A DNA stretch of 64,000 nt from a bacterium (GTDB taxonomy: Bacteria; Pseudomonadota; Alphaproteobacteria; Caulobacterales; Caulobacteraceae). The stretch spans positions 62,001 through 126,000 of the forward strand of contig JAVBXP010000016.1 in the NCBI GenBank assembly GCA_030824495.1. Reading direction: 5' to 3'. The notes under the pieces were generated by a model. That model was given only the letters and a program-made list of their open reading frames with translations. It made no database searches and had not been told where the DNA came from. Shown here in pieces: positions 9,077-20,649 of the stretch (within the stretch, counting starts at the first letter, position 1; every line of letters begins with the position of its first letter). The position numbers and the translations under genes were made by a program.

Positions 9077-9766
9077 CTAGCCCAGCCACCGATAGCCCAC
9101 GCCAGGCTCAGTTACGATTAGGGCCGGCGCGGCGGGGTCCGGTTCGATCTTCTGCCTCAGTTGGGCGACGATGACACGCAGGTATTGGACATCTTCGACA
9201 TGGGCCGGGCCCCAAACCGCGGTGAGAAGCTGCCGGTGCGTGCAGACCTTGCCGCCGCCCTCCACCAGCTGAGCCAGCAGGTCGTATTCCTTGGGCGACA
9301 GACGGATGGCGACGCCGGATCGAGTGACCAGCCGCTTGATGAGGTCGATGGTGAGGTCGCCAGCGGTGACGATCGGATCGGCCCCCTTCTGGCGCAGGCG
9401 ATGGCGCAGCGCCACCCGCAGCCGAGCCAGCAATTCCCCGACGCCGAAAGGCTTTTCGACATAGTCGTCGGCCCCAAGATCCAGGGTGTCGATCTTCTCG
9501 GTTTCCTTGTCGCGGGCCGAGAGCACGATGATCGGTCCGTCGTAGAAGGCGCGGGCCCTTGTCAGCGCCTCCTTGCCGTCGAAATCCGGCAGGCCAAGGT
9601 CCAGCACCACAGCGTCGGGAGCCTTGCGTGCGATCTCCTTCAGTCCCTCTGCCGCCGTATCGGCACGGACCGGCTCGTAACCCGCCGCTTCTAGCGCCGG
9701 TTGAAGGAACCGGTGGATCTGCGGCTCGTCGTCGATGACGAGTATGCGGGGGCGGTTGGCGCTCAC
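9077..9766 (-). CDS. kdpE: KdpE response regulator
   Basis: A 229-residue OmpR-class regulator. The receiver domain has the acidic pair IDDEP, phospho-acceptor Asp56 in VVLDLGLPDFDG, and the lysine in DDYVEKPFGVGELLARLR, which is typical of KdpE. The winged-helix C-terminal half contains IRLSPKEYDLLAQL and YLRVIVAQLRQKIEPDP. It activates the kdp genes when phosphorylated by KdpD. Its start overlaps the kdpD stop by four bases (ATGA), showing coupling. It is the last kdp gene on this strand. Confidence 0.95.
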   Translation of the reverse strand: MSANRPRILVIDDEPQIHRFLQPALEAAGYEPVRADTAAEGLKEIARKAPDAVVLDLGLPDFDGKEALTRARAFYDGPIIVLSARDKETEKIDTLDLGADDYVEKPFGVGELLARLRVALRHRLRQKGADPIVTAGDLTIDLIKRLVTRSGVAIRLSPKEYDLLAQLVEGGGKVCTHRQLLTAVWGPAHVEDVQYLRVIVAQLRQKIEPDPAAPALIVTEPGVGYRWLG

Positions 9767-12444
9767 AACATGTGCCCCGGCATGGAGGTCTCTTTGGGCA
9801 GGCTGATCAGGATGCGCGTTCCGCGTCCATCGTGGATCGGGCTGGCGGCGGCGATGCGGCCGCCCATCGCCTCGACAAAGCCCTTGGAGATCGCCAACCC
9901 CAGGCCAGCGCCCTTGCCTCGGTCGGTGGCTTCTTCCATCCGGCGGAACTTCTCGAACACGCGCTCAAGCTCAGGCGTGGGTATCCCGCGGCCCTCGTCT
10001 TCAATCGAGATCACGACATTGCCCCGGTCCTCATAGGCTGCGACCTCGATGGCCGAGCCGTCCGGGCTGTAGGCGATGGCGTTCTCCAGGATGTTCACGA
10101 GGGCCTGCTCCAGCAGCGAGGGATCGGCCTTGACCATCGACAGCTCGGCCGGGAAGTCGCGCGCCACGGTGCGCTTGTCCAGCCGCCGTTTAACCCTGTC
10201 CACGGCCGCGCGCAGCACGTCGCGGATATCGACCCAGTCCCGACGTGTGACCAGCGCGCCGCCCTCCAGGCGGGTCATGTCCAGCAAATCGCCGACATAG
10301 CGGTTCAGTCGTTCGGCCTCTTCCTGGATCGAGAGCAGCAGATCCCGCTGCACGCGGCTGTCCAGGGATTTGCCGTAGTCGAGCAGGGTGGTGACCGAGC
10401 CGAGCACCGTGGACAGGGGGGTGCGCAAGTCATGGCTGACGGAGTTGAGCAGGGCGCCGCGCAGGCGGTCGGTGCGGCGCAGGGCCTCGGCGTCGGCGGC
10501 CTGGGCCGCGAATTCGGCGCGCTCCAGGGCCACCGCGCCCTGGTCAAGCAGGGCGCTGACAAAGCGCTCGTTGTCTTCCGCGGCCATCGCCTTCAACTCG
10601 ACGCCGGCCACCCCGGCGCGCGCCTTCACACCCTGCAAGGGCCGGAAGGTCCAGGCGGAGTTGGGCAGAGTGCCGGTGCCGGCGCCTGCCGGTTCGCCCT
10701 TTTCCCAGGCCCAGCGGGCGGCGGCCATATCGCCGGGCGGCAGGATGTCCAAGGGCGGGGAGGCCGCTGTCAGCGCCAGATCGCCGCGTTCGGGCGTCAA
10801 TACGATCGCGGCTCCATTGCTTGCGGCGGCTAGTTGCTCGGCCAGCGCTTGGGCGGCGGTGTCCTGCTTGGCCGCGGACGACAGCCGGCGGCTGGCGGCG
10901 AGCAAAGACGAGATGGCAGAGGCGCGCCGAGAGACCGCCCGCGCCTGGTCACGGATGCGGCCGGTCAGCCAACCCGTGGTCAGAGCCACCGCAAAGAAGA
11001 CCGCGAAGGTCAGCACGTCGGCTGGATGCCCGATGCGCACCGTCAAGCGCGGCTCAAGGAAGAAGAAATTGTAGGCAAACGCGCAAAGCGTGGCCGCGGT
11101 AAGGGCTGGCCAGAGTCCGAACGCCAGGCCGCTGACCAGTACGCTCAGCATGAAGATCATGGCGAGGTTGGCGGTCTCGGCGACCTGAAAGGTCGCGCTG
11201 GCGACTAGCGCGGCGACGCTCACCAGCGCGACCGCGCCGGCGTGCCCCGCCCAGGGCCAGGAACTCAATGGCGCGCGCGCACGAGGCGGGGCCGGTGCGT
11301 CGGGTTCTGCGCCCTCGGTGACGACGTGCAGGGCCGCGCCCTGCGCCTCCTCCAACAGGGCGTGGATCAGCGAGCGGCGGAAGGGGTTGCGACGCGGACG
11401 CCCAGATTTGCCGACGACGATTTGGGTGACATTGTTACGCCGCGCATAGTCGAGGACGCTGGCCACGAGGTCGTCGCCCGTCAGCATCACCGGAACGCCG
11501 CCCAGTTGTTCAGCCAACTTGAGCGCCTCGTTCAGGCGCGCTTGTCCAACCGCCGGCGCGGGTGGGGCGTTGGGACGTTCGACGTGAGCCACGAACCATG
11601 GCGCGTCCATCATCATGTCTGACAGCCGCCGACCGGTCCTGACCAGGGCTCCGGCTGAGGCGTCGGGGCCGAGAAGGACGAGGATGCGTTCTCCAGCCGC
11701 CCAGGGGCCTTCGACGCCGGCCCGTTTCATCGCGCCCAGAAGTTGGTCGTCCACGGTCTGCGCCGCCCGGCGCAAGGCGAGTTCGCGCAGCGCCGTCAGG
11801 TTCTCCGGCTTGAAGAACCGCTCGGCGGCGAGGCGCGCGGTGTCGCCGATATAGACCTTGCCCTCGGCCATCCGCTCGCGGAGCTCGGACGGGGTGATGT
11901 CGATAAGCTCGATCTCGTCGGCTCGCGAGAGGGCCGAGTCTGGAACGGTTTCGCGCTGCCGCACCCCGGTGATCTTCCAGACGACCTCCCGCAAGCTTTC
12001 CAGGTGCTGGACGTTCAGCGTCGTCCAGACGTCGATGCCCGCGGCCAGGATCTCCTCGACGTCCTGCCAGCGCTTGGGGTGGCGTGATCCTGGGGCGTTC
12101 GAATGGGCGTATTCATCGACGAGCAGCAGGGCCGGTTTGCGTTCCAGCGCTCCGTCGAGGTCGAACTCCAGCAAGGTCCGCTCGCGATAGTCGATCGGGC
12201 GGCGGGCCATGACCTCCAGCCCCCGCAGCAGCGACTGTGTCTCCCGGCGGCCGTGAGTTTCGACCACGCCGACAACGACGTCGCCGCCCTCCGCCTTTCG
12301 GCGGCGAGCGGCGCGTAGCATTTCGAAGGTCTTGCCCACCCCTGGCGACATGCCGAGGAAGACCTTCAGACGCCCCCGGCCAGGCCTGGCGGTTGCCGCC
12401 AGCAAGGCGTCCGGATCGGGGCGGCGGGGTTCGTCCGGGCTCAT
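9763..12444 (-). CDS. kdpD: KdpD sensor histidine kinase
   Basis: An 893-residue inner-membrane sensor of potassium limitation and ionic strength. Domain order: KdpD N-terminal ATPase-like domain with Walker A GMSPGVGKTF (about 31-40), a Usp-like domain (about 250-370), four membrane helices of the DUF4118 type (about 400-500), GAF-like linker, then the kinase core with His671 in NSVSHDLRTPLSTVLGSV. The G boxes are EDEGRGIP and GAGLGLAISKGF. Length matches E. coli KdpD (894). It overlaps kdpC and kdpE by four bases on either side. Confidence 0.96.
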   Translation of the reverse strand: MSPDEPRRPDPDALLAATARPGRGRLKVFLGMSPGVGKTFEMLRAARRRKAEGGDVVVGVVETHGRRETQSLLRGLEVMARRPIDYRERTLLEFDLDGALERKPALLLVDEYAHSNAPGSRHPKRWQDVEEILAAGIDVWTTLNVQHLESLREVVWKITGVRQRETVPDSALSRADEIELIDITPSELRERMAEGKVYIGDTARLAAERFFKPENLTALRELALRRAAQTVDDQLLGAMKRAGVEGPWAAGERILVLLGPDASAGALVRTGRRLSDMMMDAPWFVAHVERPNAPPAPAVGQARLNEALKLAEQLGGVPVMLTGDDLVASVLDYARRNNVTQIVVGKSGRPRRNPFRRSLIHALLEEAQGAALHVVTEGAEPDAPAPPRARAPLSSWPWAGHAGAVALVSVAALVASATFQVAETANLAMIFMLSVLVSGLAFGLWPALTAATLCAFAYNFFFLEPRLTVRIGHPADVLTFAVFFAVALTTGWLTGRIRDQARAVSRRASAISSLLAASRRLSSAAKQDTAAQALAEQLAAASNGAAIVLTPERGDLALTAASPPLDILPPGDMAAARWAWEKGEPAGAGTGTLPNSAWTFRPLQGVKARAGVAGVELKAMAAEDNERFVSALLDQGAVALERAEFAAQAADAEALRRTDRLRGALLNSVSHDLRTPLSTVLGSVTTLLDYGKSLDSRVQRDLLLSIQEEAERLNRYVGDLLDMTRLEGGALVTRRDWVDIRDVLRAAVDRVKRRLDKRTVARDFPAELSMVKADPSLLEQALVNILENAIAYSPDGSAIEVAAYEDRGNVVISIEDEGRGIPTPELERVFEKFRRMEEATDRGKGAGLGLAISKGFVEAMGGRIAAASPIHDGRGTRILISLPKETSMPGHML

Positions 12445-13031
12445 GCTGCGGGAGGTTGAAGCACGGGATAGCGTGCGTCGAGGGCGAGATTGGTCTCCAG
12501 CACGTTCACGCGCGGCTGGCCGAGGACACCGAGGACCCGGCCCTCGACATGGGCTGCGAACAATTCGCGCACGAGGCGTGGATCGACGCCCCGGGCCTTT
12601 GCGACACGATCGGCCTGCAGGGCCGCATATTCCGGCGAAATATGTGGGTCGAGACCTGAGCCGGAGGTGGTGACCGCATCGGCCGGGATGACGCCCTGAC
12701 CGTCCTCGGCCCGGATCGCGACAGCGCTGTCCTTGACCCGCTTGGCAAGGTCTTCGTTCAGAGGACCGAGGTTGGAGCCCGACGATGCCGAGGCGTCATA
12801 GCCGTTCGCGCCGGCGGCGGAGGGACGCGGGTGGAGATACTGAAGCTTGGCGAAGTTCTGGCCGATCAGTTCGGAGCCCACGACCTTGCCGTCGACAACG
12901 GCGAGACTGCCGTTCGCCTGGTTCGGAAAGGCGCCCTGGGCCACGCCGGTGATCAGCATTGGATAGGCGATCCCAAGCAGAAGGGTGAAGAAGGCCATCG
13001 ATACGACGGCTGGGCGGATAAGGGAAAGCAT
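12441..13031 (-). CDS. kdpC: potassium-transporting ATPase KdpC subunit
   Basis: A 196-residue subunit with one N-terminal membrane helix (VVSMAFFTLLLGIAYPMLIT) and a periplasmic domain carrying conserved patches such as GSELIGQNF, LHPRPSAAG, SGSGLDPHISPEYA and NVLETNLALD. KdpC stabilises the KdpA-KdpB complex and helps ATP binding. The gene is separated from kdpB by a tiny membrane-peptide frame and a porin gene, which departs from the usual kdpA-kdpB-kdpC contiguity. Its stop overlaps the kdpD start. Confidence 0.95.
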   Translation of the reverse strand: MLSLIRPAVVSMAFFTLLLGIAYPMLITGVAQGAFPNQANGSLAVVDGKVVGSELIGQNFAKLQYLHPRPSAAGANGYDASASSGSNLGPLNEDLAKRVKDSAVAIRAEDGQGVIPADAVTTSGSGLDPHISPEYAALQADRVAKARGVDPRLVRELFAAHVEGRVLGVLGQPRVNVLETNLALDARYPVLQPPAA

Positions 13032-13043
13032 GGCGCAAATCTC

Positions 13044-13745
13044 CTAGAAGACGGCCTTGACGCCGAGAGCGACCCGGCTGCCGTAGAGGTCGCCGAAGCC
13101 GTGTTCGTCGGTGTCGTGGTAGCGAAGATCGAAGCCGACGACGTCGTTGAGGGCGTAGCTCGCACCCAGGTTCCAGGTCGTGTAATCGCCGTCATAGTCG
13201 ACGTTCTGACGGCCGACAGCGCCTGAGATCGAGACCTTCTCGGCGACCGGGACCGAGCCATTGAGCTCGACATAGGTCGCCTGGCCGGTCTCGCCGAAGA
13301 AGTCGTCGGAATAGAACACCGCCCCGCCCAGCGTGGCCGGGCCGATTGGCATCGAACCTGCCAGTTTCAGTTCGACAAAGTCCTGCTGGGGGCCGGACGG
13401 TTGGTTGATGTAGCCGTAGTAGATGACGCCAAGATCAACTGTGACCGGGCCGAGCTGCGGCTTGATCCCCGCATAGAGGTCGAACTCGGCGTCAGTTCCG
13501 TTGTTGAAGTCGACGTTCGAAATCCAGGCTCCGGCATAGCCGAGGCTTCCGACCGTGGTGTCTATCCCGGCCGACAGTTGGGGGTTCTCGTCCGTCTGGC
13601 TGACGCCGCGCCAGACGTAGTCGGTGGCGGCGCCCACGTTGAACGACACGTCGAACATGTCGCTCGTTTCCTGCGCCAAGGCTGGGGCGGCGATGAGGGA
13701 TGCGGTGGCGAGGACGGCGGCTGGGAGTACGAGGTACTGGGTCAT
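13044..13745 (-). CDS. TorF-like outer-membrane beta-barrel protein inside the kdp operon
   Basis: From the ATG at 13745 the product has 233 residues: a signal peptide (TQYLVLPAAVLATASLIAAP, then ALAQ) and a barrel with repeated aromatic/glycine strands. These include FNVGAATDYVWRGVSQTDENP, GYAGAWISNVDF and a C-terminal strand GSRVALGVKAVF ending in Phe. The motif TDYVWRGVSQ is typical of the TIGR02001/TorF family of putative porins. An upstream ATG at 13790 also has AGGA spacing and would add 15 residues, so the start is uncertain. Lying between kdpB and kdpC in the operon, it may let potassium cross the outer membrane under limitation (inference). Confidence 0.85.
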   Translation of the reverse strand: MTQYLVLPAAVLATASLIAAPALAQETSDMFDVSFNVGAATDYVWRGVSQTDENPQLSAGIDTTVGSLGYAGAWISNVDFNNGTDAEFDLYAGIKPQLGPVTVDLGVIYYGYINQPSGPQQDFVELKLAGSMPIGPATLGGAVFYSDDFFGETGQATYVELNGSVPVAEKVSISGAVGRQNVDYDGDYTTWNLGASYALNDVVGFDLRYHDTDEHGFGDLYGSRVALGVKAVF

Positions 13746-13799
13746 GAGAGAGGTCCTGGAAGGTTCTTCTTGTGTGTTGGGCGTGACCATGGCGGCGTC

Positions 13800-13879
13800 C
13801 TAGGCGGCGCGGCCGAGGAGGGCGCAGGCGAAGAGCAGGGCGATCAGGCCGCCCGAGATGAGAAGTTCACGCATGACCA

Positions 13880-13880
<1 letters not shown>
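13800..13880 (-). CDS. 26-residue membrane peptide after KdpB
   Basis: A frame starting with ATG at 13878-13880 overlaps the kdpB stop (TGATG) and encodes MVMRELLISGGLIALLFACA followed by LLGRAA. It is one hydrophobic helix with basic ends, and its stop lies nine bases before the upstream candidate start of the porin gene. Size and character resemble KdpF, but KdpF normally precedes KdpA and a good KdpF is present there. It is too short for normal gene finding. Coupling to kdpB and the clean helix argue for translation. Confidence 0.5.
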
Positions 13881-15949
<2,069 letters not shown>

Positions 15950-15968
15950 TGTCGGATGCCTCGAAGGA

Positions 15969-17678
15969 TCAGCGAGCGGCCAGCGTCGTCAGCACCTGGA
16001 AGTGCTCGACGATCGGGCCTAGGGCGAGGGCAGGGAAGAATTGCAGGCCGCCCAGGATCAGGATCACACCCACAAGCAAGCCGACGAATTGGCCGCTGTT
16101 GGTGGGCAGGGTGCCTGCGGACGGAGCGAGCTTGGGCTTGGCGACCAGCGAGCCGGCGATGGCCAGCACCGCGATGATCGGCACGAAGCGCCCCATCAGC
16201 ATGGCAAGGCCCAGCGTGGTGTTCCACCATGGGGCGTTGGCGGTCAGGCCCGCGAAGGCCGAGCCGTTGTTCGCCGTGGTGGAGACATAGGCGTAAAGGA
16301 TCTCCGACAGGCCGTGCGGGCCGTGGTTCAGCAGACCCTCAAGCGCCGTGGGGAGGATCGCGGCGATTGCCGAGAAGCCCAGCATCGACAGCGGGACGAC
16401 CAAAACCGCCAGCATCGCCAGCTTGATCTCCTTGGCCTCGACCTTCTTGCCCAGGTATTCGGGCGTCCGGCCGACCATCAGACCAGCGATGAACACCGCC
16501 AGAAGGGCCATGATCACCATCACGGCGATCCCCGAGCCGATGCCGCCTGGCAGGATTTCGCCAAGCATCATCAGGAACATCGCGATCCCGCCGCCGAGCG
16601 GCATGAAGCTGCCGTGCATGCCGTTGACCGAGCCGTTCGAGGCGCCTGTCGTCTGGGCGGCCCAGGCGGCTGTTGCCGCGGCGCCGAAGCGAACTTCCTT
16701 GCCTTCCATATTCTGGCTGGCGTCGACGCCGGCCGCGACCAAGGCGGGCGCGGGCTGGGTCTCGGCGAGATAGATGCCGGTCGCGCCGGCTGAGAGCAGG
16801 ATGGCGGCGGCCATCACCAGGGCGCGAATGTCCTTGCCGGCTAGGGCCGAGCGGCCAAAGGCGAAGAAGGCGGCCCAGCCGAGCACGTTGATCGAGACAG
16901 CGGTGAGGAAGTTGGTGAGCGGGTTGGGGTTTTCGAACGGATGGGCGGAGTTGACGTTGAAAATGCCGCCGCCGTTGATGCCGAGCTGCTTGATGGCCAG
17001 TTGGCTGGCGACCGCGAAGAGCGACAGCTTCTGCTCAGCGCCTTCGACCGTGGTCGCCATGGCTGAAGCTTGGAGCGTCTGGGGGACGCCCAGGGCGACC
17101 AGCACCAGGGCCAGGACGATGGAGCATGGTAGCAGGACATAGAGGGCGGTCCGAACGAGATCGGCCCAGAAGTTGCCGACGCCCTCACCGCGGTGGGCGA
17201 CGAAGCCGCGCGCCAGGGCCGCGGCGATGGTCGCGCCAGTCGCGGCGGAAACGAAGTTTTGCACCGTCAGAGCCGCCATCTGGCTGAAGTGCGACATGGT
17301 GCTTTCACCGCCGTACGACTGCCAGTTGGTGTTGGTCACGAAACTAACGGCGGTGTTGAACGCCAGGTGCTCGGACACGCCGGGAAAGCCCTGCGGATTC
17401 AGCGGCAGGACGCCCTGCAGCCGGATGATCGCGTAGACGAGCACGAAGCCGACCGCATTGAAGGCCAGCAGGGCGGCCGCGTAGGAGAACCAGGTCTGGC
17501 TCTTCGTCGCATCCACGCCGCAACCGGCATAGACCAACCGTTCTACTGGCCTCAACACCGGGTCGAGCCAGGTCCGCTCGCCATTCCAAACTCGGGACAT
17601 ATAGACGCCGAGAGGCCAGCCGAGCCCTATGGCCACGGCCAGCGTCAGGGCGATCTCCGCCCATCCTTGCCAAGTCAT
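15969..17678 (-). CDS. kdpA: potassium-transporting ATPase KdpA subunit
   Basis: The potassium-selective channel-like subunit of the Kdp pump, 569 residues with about ten membrane helices. Selectivity-filter regions are visible in the four repeats: [35 protein letters not shown], and [13 protein letters not shown]. The [13 protein letters not shown] segment is also conserved. It starts 12 bases after kdpF and precedes kdpB in the expected order. Confidence 0.96.
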   Translation of the reverse strand: MTWQGWAEIALTLAVAIGLGWPLGVYMSRVWNGERTWLDPVLRPVERLVYAGCGVDATKSQTWFSYAAALLAFNAVGFVLVYAIIRLQGVLPLNPQGFPGVSEHLAFNTAVSFVTNTNWQSYGGESTMSHFSQMAALTVQNFVSAATGATIAAALARGFVAHRGEGVGNFWADLVRTALYVLLPCSIVLALVLVALGVPQTLQASAMATTVEGAEQKLSLFAVASQLAIKQLGINGGGIFNVNSAHPFENPNPLTNFLTAVSINVLGWAAFFAFGRSALAGKDIRALVMAAAILLSAGATGIYLAETQPAPALVAAGVDASQNMEGKEVRFGAAATAAWAAQTTGASNGSVNGMHGSFMPLGGGIAMFLMMLGEILPGGIGSGIAVMVIMALLAVFIAGLMVGRTPEYLGKKVEAKEIKLAMLAVLVVPLSMLGFSAIAAILPTALEGLLNHGPHGLSEILYAYVSTTANNGSAFAGLTANAPWWNTTLGLAMLMGRFVPIIAVLAIAGSLVAKPKLAPSAGTLPTNSGQFVGLLVGVILILGGLQFFPALALGPIVEHFQVLTTLAAR

Positions 17679-17690
17679 TTCAGTATTCCG

Positions 17691-17777
17691 TCAGAAGCGG
17701 TCAGGGCGCAGCAGCGCCGCGAGCATGTAGACGGCCACGGCTATCGCGCCGGCGGCCCAGAGCAGGTCCACGAACAT
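17691..17777 (-). CDS. kdpF: KdpF small subunit, 28 aa
   Basis: An ATG at 17775-17777 opens a 28-residue frame, MFVDLLWAAGAIAVAVYMLA then ALLRPDRF. The single helix followed by LLRP(D/E)RF is the hallmark of KdpF, the lipid-like stabiliser of the KdpABC complex. It lies directly before kdpA, as in other bacteria, and two bases after the stop of another tiny membrane frame. Confidence 0.88.
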   Translation of the reverse strand: MFVDLLWAAGAIAVAVYMLAALLRPDRF

Positions 17778-17779
17778 TG

Positions 17780-17863
17780 TCAGAGCCGCCGTAGGCCAAT
17801 GGCGAAGGCCGCGAAGAGCATGAACGCCCCCGCGCCTAGGCCGAGATAGATGAGGTCCGCCAC
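17780..17863 (-). CDS. 27-residue membrane peptide upstream of kdpF
   Basis: A GTG at 17861-17863 with GGAG eight bases upstream opens a frame reading VADLIYLGLGAGAFMLFAAF then AIGLRRL. It is a single hydrophobic helix with a basic tail, ending two bases before kdpF. From memory, short peptides of this DLIYLGL type precede kdpF in many proteobacteria and are usually unannotated. A role in pump assembly is possible but unproven. Confidence 0.65.
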   Translation of the reverse strand: MADLIYLGLGAGAFMLFAAFAIGLRRL

Positions 17864-17979
17864 GGTGATGTCTCCATAGCCTTATGGTCAGGCTTGGAGA
17901 GTGGACCCGCGGGTCGTCAGGTTTCGAGACGAGTTCCGAGCGGGCGGCATAAGGGAGTTATAAGGACGGCGATGGCCTC
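17864..17979. promoter_or_regulatory. presumed kdp promoter region
   Basis: The 116 bases before the first kdp frame, on the minus strand, must carry the KdpE-controlled promoter. CTTATAACTCCCTTATG, a short direct repeat of CTTAT, is seen near 17952-17968. I cannot identify the KdpE site with confidence. Confidence 0.35.
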
Positions 17980-19176
17980 TCAGAGCGTCGCGTCGGCGGC
18001 CGCGCCCATTCCATAGGCGTCCACGGCCTGGAGGACGGTGCTGATCATGTCCTGCTCCGCCGCGGTCAATTCTGGCCGCCAGATGTCGAAGATCATCACC
18101 ACTCGCAGGTGATCGGAATTTCGATTCCAGGCCTCGTGCTCGATGCTGTCGTCGAACACGCAGGCCTGGCCTTCGTTCCAGGCCCTGGTCTCCGATCCTA
18201 CGCGCATGGCGCAGCCATCGGGAACGATGAGCGGCAGGTGGCAAATGTAGCGCGCGTTCATGAACCCATGATGCGGCGGGATGTGCGCGCCGGGTCGCAG
18301 CAGCGAGAACAGGATCGAAGGCGTACGACCCGGAACGCGGCACAGCGGCGCGTCCTCGAGCGCAGCCATCGTGGCCGGGAACCGCGCGGCGTTCTCTGGG
18401 ACCGGCGCCCCGGCCTTCCAGAGGTAGAAGGCGCTCCAATCTGGATTGCCCAACATGCCGTGGCCGTCGAAAAACGGCCGGTTCGGATCGGCCTCTACAT
18501 AGGGCGCGAAGGCTGTGTCCTCTTCAAGCACGCGCATCAGTTCAGTGCGAATGTCGTGGGTGGCCGCCTCCACCTTGTCGAGCCACGGAAATTGCGCGCG
18601 GTCGGCGTATTCGATGTTGGGCAACTCGGGGAAATAGAACGAGGTAGGCTTCTGTAGGTAGAGCTCGGTCTTGCCGAGCATCAGGTCCAAGGCACGGCTC
18701 ATTCTGCGCGCTGCGGGCTGGGCCAGGGCCGCCCCGCCCAGACTATCGCGCAGATGGTCGCCATAGCCGGCGGCGTAGTTCTCCAACATCTGCTGTGCCC
18801 GGGCGACCTCGGCCTCCAGGCCCCGGTCCAGGCCAGTCGTCGCCGCCGCGATCTTGACGGCTGTGGAATAATAGGCGCCCGCCGCCCGCGCATCGTTCGC
18901 CGCGGCGTGGTTGTCGGCGACCATGATCAGGACGCGGATATCCCGGGGCTCAAGGCTCAGCGCCTGCTGCAAAGCCGCGAGTTCCTGGCCCCGATCGGCC
19001 AGGGCGCGATGGGCCATCGCCACGCCGATCCAGACTGTGGAGGGCGCCTGGCTTGCCGCAGTGATCTTGTTGAAAAGGCCCAGGGCTTGCGCCGCCCGGC
19101 CTTCTCGCAAGGCACGTGCGCCGTCTCTCCACGCAGCTTGCAGATCGAGACTCGCGCCAGGTTGAACCGTGTTCAT
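17980..19176 (-). CDS. TPR-containing aspartyl/asparaginyl beta-hydroxylase
   Basis: A 398-residue protein. The first half (about 10-160) is a helical TPR-like region with repeats such as LREGRAAQALGLFNKI and ELAALQQALSLEPRD. The second half is an AspH-type 2-oxoglutarate/Fe(II) oxygenase. LRPGAHIPPHHGFMNARYIC, HLPLIVPDGCAMRVG and GQACVFDDSIEHEAWNRN carry the iron-binding histidines and the arginine region of the fold. It probably hydroxylates Asp/Asn residues in a protein, or a free substrate; the target is unknown. It faces away from the divergent bestrophin-like gene. Confidence 0.88.
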   Translation of the reverse strand: MNTVQPGASLDLQAAWRDGARALREGRAAQALGLFNKITAASQAPSTVWIGVAMAHRALADRGQELAALQQALSLEPRDIRVLIMVADNHAAANDARAAGAYYSTAVKIAAATTGLDRGLEAEVARAQQMLENYAAGYGDHLRDSLGGAALAQPAARRMSRALDLMLGKTELYLQKPTSFYFPELPNIEYADRAQFPWLDKVEAATHDIRTELMRVLEEDTAFAPYVEADPNRPFFDGHGMLGNPDWSAFYLWKAGAPVPENAARFPATMAALEDAPLCRVPGRTPSILFSLLRPGAHIPPHHGFMNARYICHLPLIVPDGCAMRVGSETRAWNEGQACVFDDSIEHEAWNRNSDHLRVVMIFDIWRPELTAAEQDMISTVLQAVDAYGMGAAADATL

Positions 19177-19318
19177 GGAGCATGAGTGCGTGCGTTGGAT
19201 TTCGGCGTCAAGCTGGGTCGAAGTCCGAGAACTAGGCCCTGTGGAGAGTGGGCGTTTCCCGTCTCGGCATGGGGGTTTTCACTGATGTACCGGAGGGCGG
19301 TCTCAACGGAGCCTGACC

Positions 19319-20197
19319 ATGGAGGCGCCCATGGTTTGGAACATCCTGAACGACTGGCTCAACAACGCACCGCTCCTCATCTTGGGATGCGGTGTCCTCA
19401 TCTTGATGCTCATCGCTCTTTGGGGCGGGATCGCGCTGCGCAAACGCCACGAAAGTCACGCCCCCTCGACCGAACCTGACAAGGAAGGCGGGCTGGAGGG
19501 CTATGTCGTTTCCGCCGTCCTCGGGCTGTTGGCCCTGTTGATGGGCTTCACCTTTTCGCTGGCCGTCGATCGGTTCGAGGCGAGGCGTGTCCTGGTGTTG
19601 GAGGAAGCCAACGCGATCGGCACTACCTACCTAAGGGCTCAACTTCTTCAGGAGCCTCACCGCCAACGGATCAGCCAGTTGTTGGTGAACTACACCGACA
19701 ATCGGATTGCCCTGGCCAGCGCGCCGAGAGCGCAGGTTCCTCCGTTGCTGGCCGAAAATGATCGCATGCTCACCGACCTCTGGGCGGCGACCGCGTCAGC
19801 GTTCGTCACCATCAAGGGCCTCGATTTCTCAAGCACCTTCCTGGATAGCGTGAATAACGTCATCGACCTCGACGCCTCGCGAAAGATGGCGCGCATGGCT
19901 CGCGTGCCGACAGAGGTATTCGTCGTCCTGTTCGTCTATCTGATTGTGACGGCCGGTGTGCTCGGCTACGTTTTTGTCGGGAATCGCGGCCGGGGAGCGG
20001 CCGGATTCATGCTCCTGCTGCTGACGCTGTCGCTACTGCTCATTCTCGATATCGACCGGCCCACCAAGGGGGGCGTGCGAGAGGCACAGACGGCGATGGA
20101 GCAACTGCGGGCATCGTTCAACAGACAGCCGCCGCAGGTGTTTGATCGCTATCTTGCTGGGGATGCAAAAGCTCTAGCGGGGCCTGCGCCTCACTGA
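19319..20197 (+). CDS. DUF4239/bestrophin-like inner-membrane protein
   Basis: A 292-residue membrane protein. One N-terminal helix (LLILGCGVLILMLIALWGGI) and a second (VLGLLALLMGFTFSLAVDRF) precede a cytoplasmic helical stretch with the conserved RVLVLEEANAIGTTYLR. Two C-terminal helices follow (EVFVVLFVYLIVTAGVLGYV and MLLLLTLSLLLILDIDRPTK). The DRFEARR...EEANAIGT signature and the terminal DIDRP are typical of the DUF4239/bestrophin-like family. Its transport function, if any, is not established. An in-frame ATG four codons in (19331) is an alternative start. Confidence 0.8.
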   Translation: MEAPMVWNILNDWLNNAPLLILGCGVLILMLIALWGGIALRKRHESHAPSTEPDKEGGLEGYVVSAVLGLLALLMGFTFSLAVDRFEARRVLVLEEANAIGTTYLRAQLLQEPHRQRISQLLVNYTDNRIALASAPRAQVPPLLAENDRMLTDLWAATASAFVTIKGLDFSSTFLDSVNNVIDLDASRKMARMARVPTEVFVVLFVYLIVTAGVLGYVFVGNRGRGAAGFMLLLLTLSLLLILDIDRPTKGGVREAQTAMEQLRASFNRQPPQVFDRYLAGDAKALAGPAPH

Positions 20198-20570
20198 CCG
20201 ATCGCGCGAAGGGCCTGCGGTTCGCGCACGGCGATCTCGCCGTAGGACAGCGCGATCATCCTGGCATCGACGACCGATGGCTCCCCGAACCATGCGCCTT
20301 GCCCCACAATCATGCCCACCGACTCCGGATAGGAAACCAACCGCACTTCGCCCTCCACGACGCTCCAGAGGCCATCGGGCGCATCGCCCAGGCCGTAGAC
20401 CGGCAAGAACGATGTCGGAGGGCATCGGGGGGGGCGAATGCGGATCGGTCATCGTCGGTCAAATCGTCTCGGCCGAACCAGGGCGTCGCCGAGAAGGTCG
20501 AGACACAGACCGCCGCACCGGGCATGAAGCGGTTGGCGGAAGGCCTCGCTTGGCCGGCCCTGCTGCGCAA
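20191..20570 (-). pseudogene. decayed Crp/Fnr-type cyclic-nucleotide-binding regulator
   Basis: Two minus-strand frames together recall the start of a cNMP-binding domain. The first frame has STFSATPWFGRDDLTDDDRS (from about 20500). After a shift near 20400, the second reads GLGDAPDGLWSVVEGEVRLV, then GQGAWFGEPSVVDA and ends REPQALRAIGQ. The beta-roll phrases GEVRLVS and GAWFGE are diagnostic. Segments between them are missing, and no C-terminal helix-turn-helix follows. It looks like a regulator destroyed by frameshift and deletions. It lies beside the FMN oxidase gene, which it may once have controlled. Confidence 0.65.
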
Positions 20571-20649
20571 GTTGGACCGGATCGATCCCAGCTTCCGCGA
20601 CTAACAGGCTGCGAGGCCCGCGACCCCAGGTTCCTTGAAGGAGAGTTTG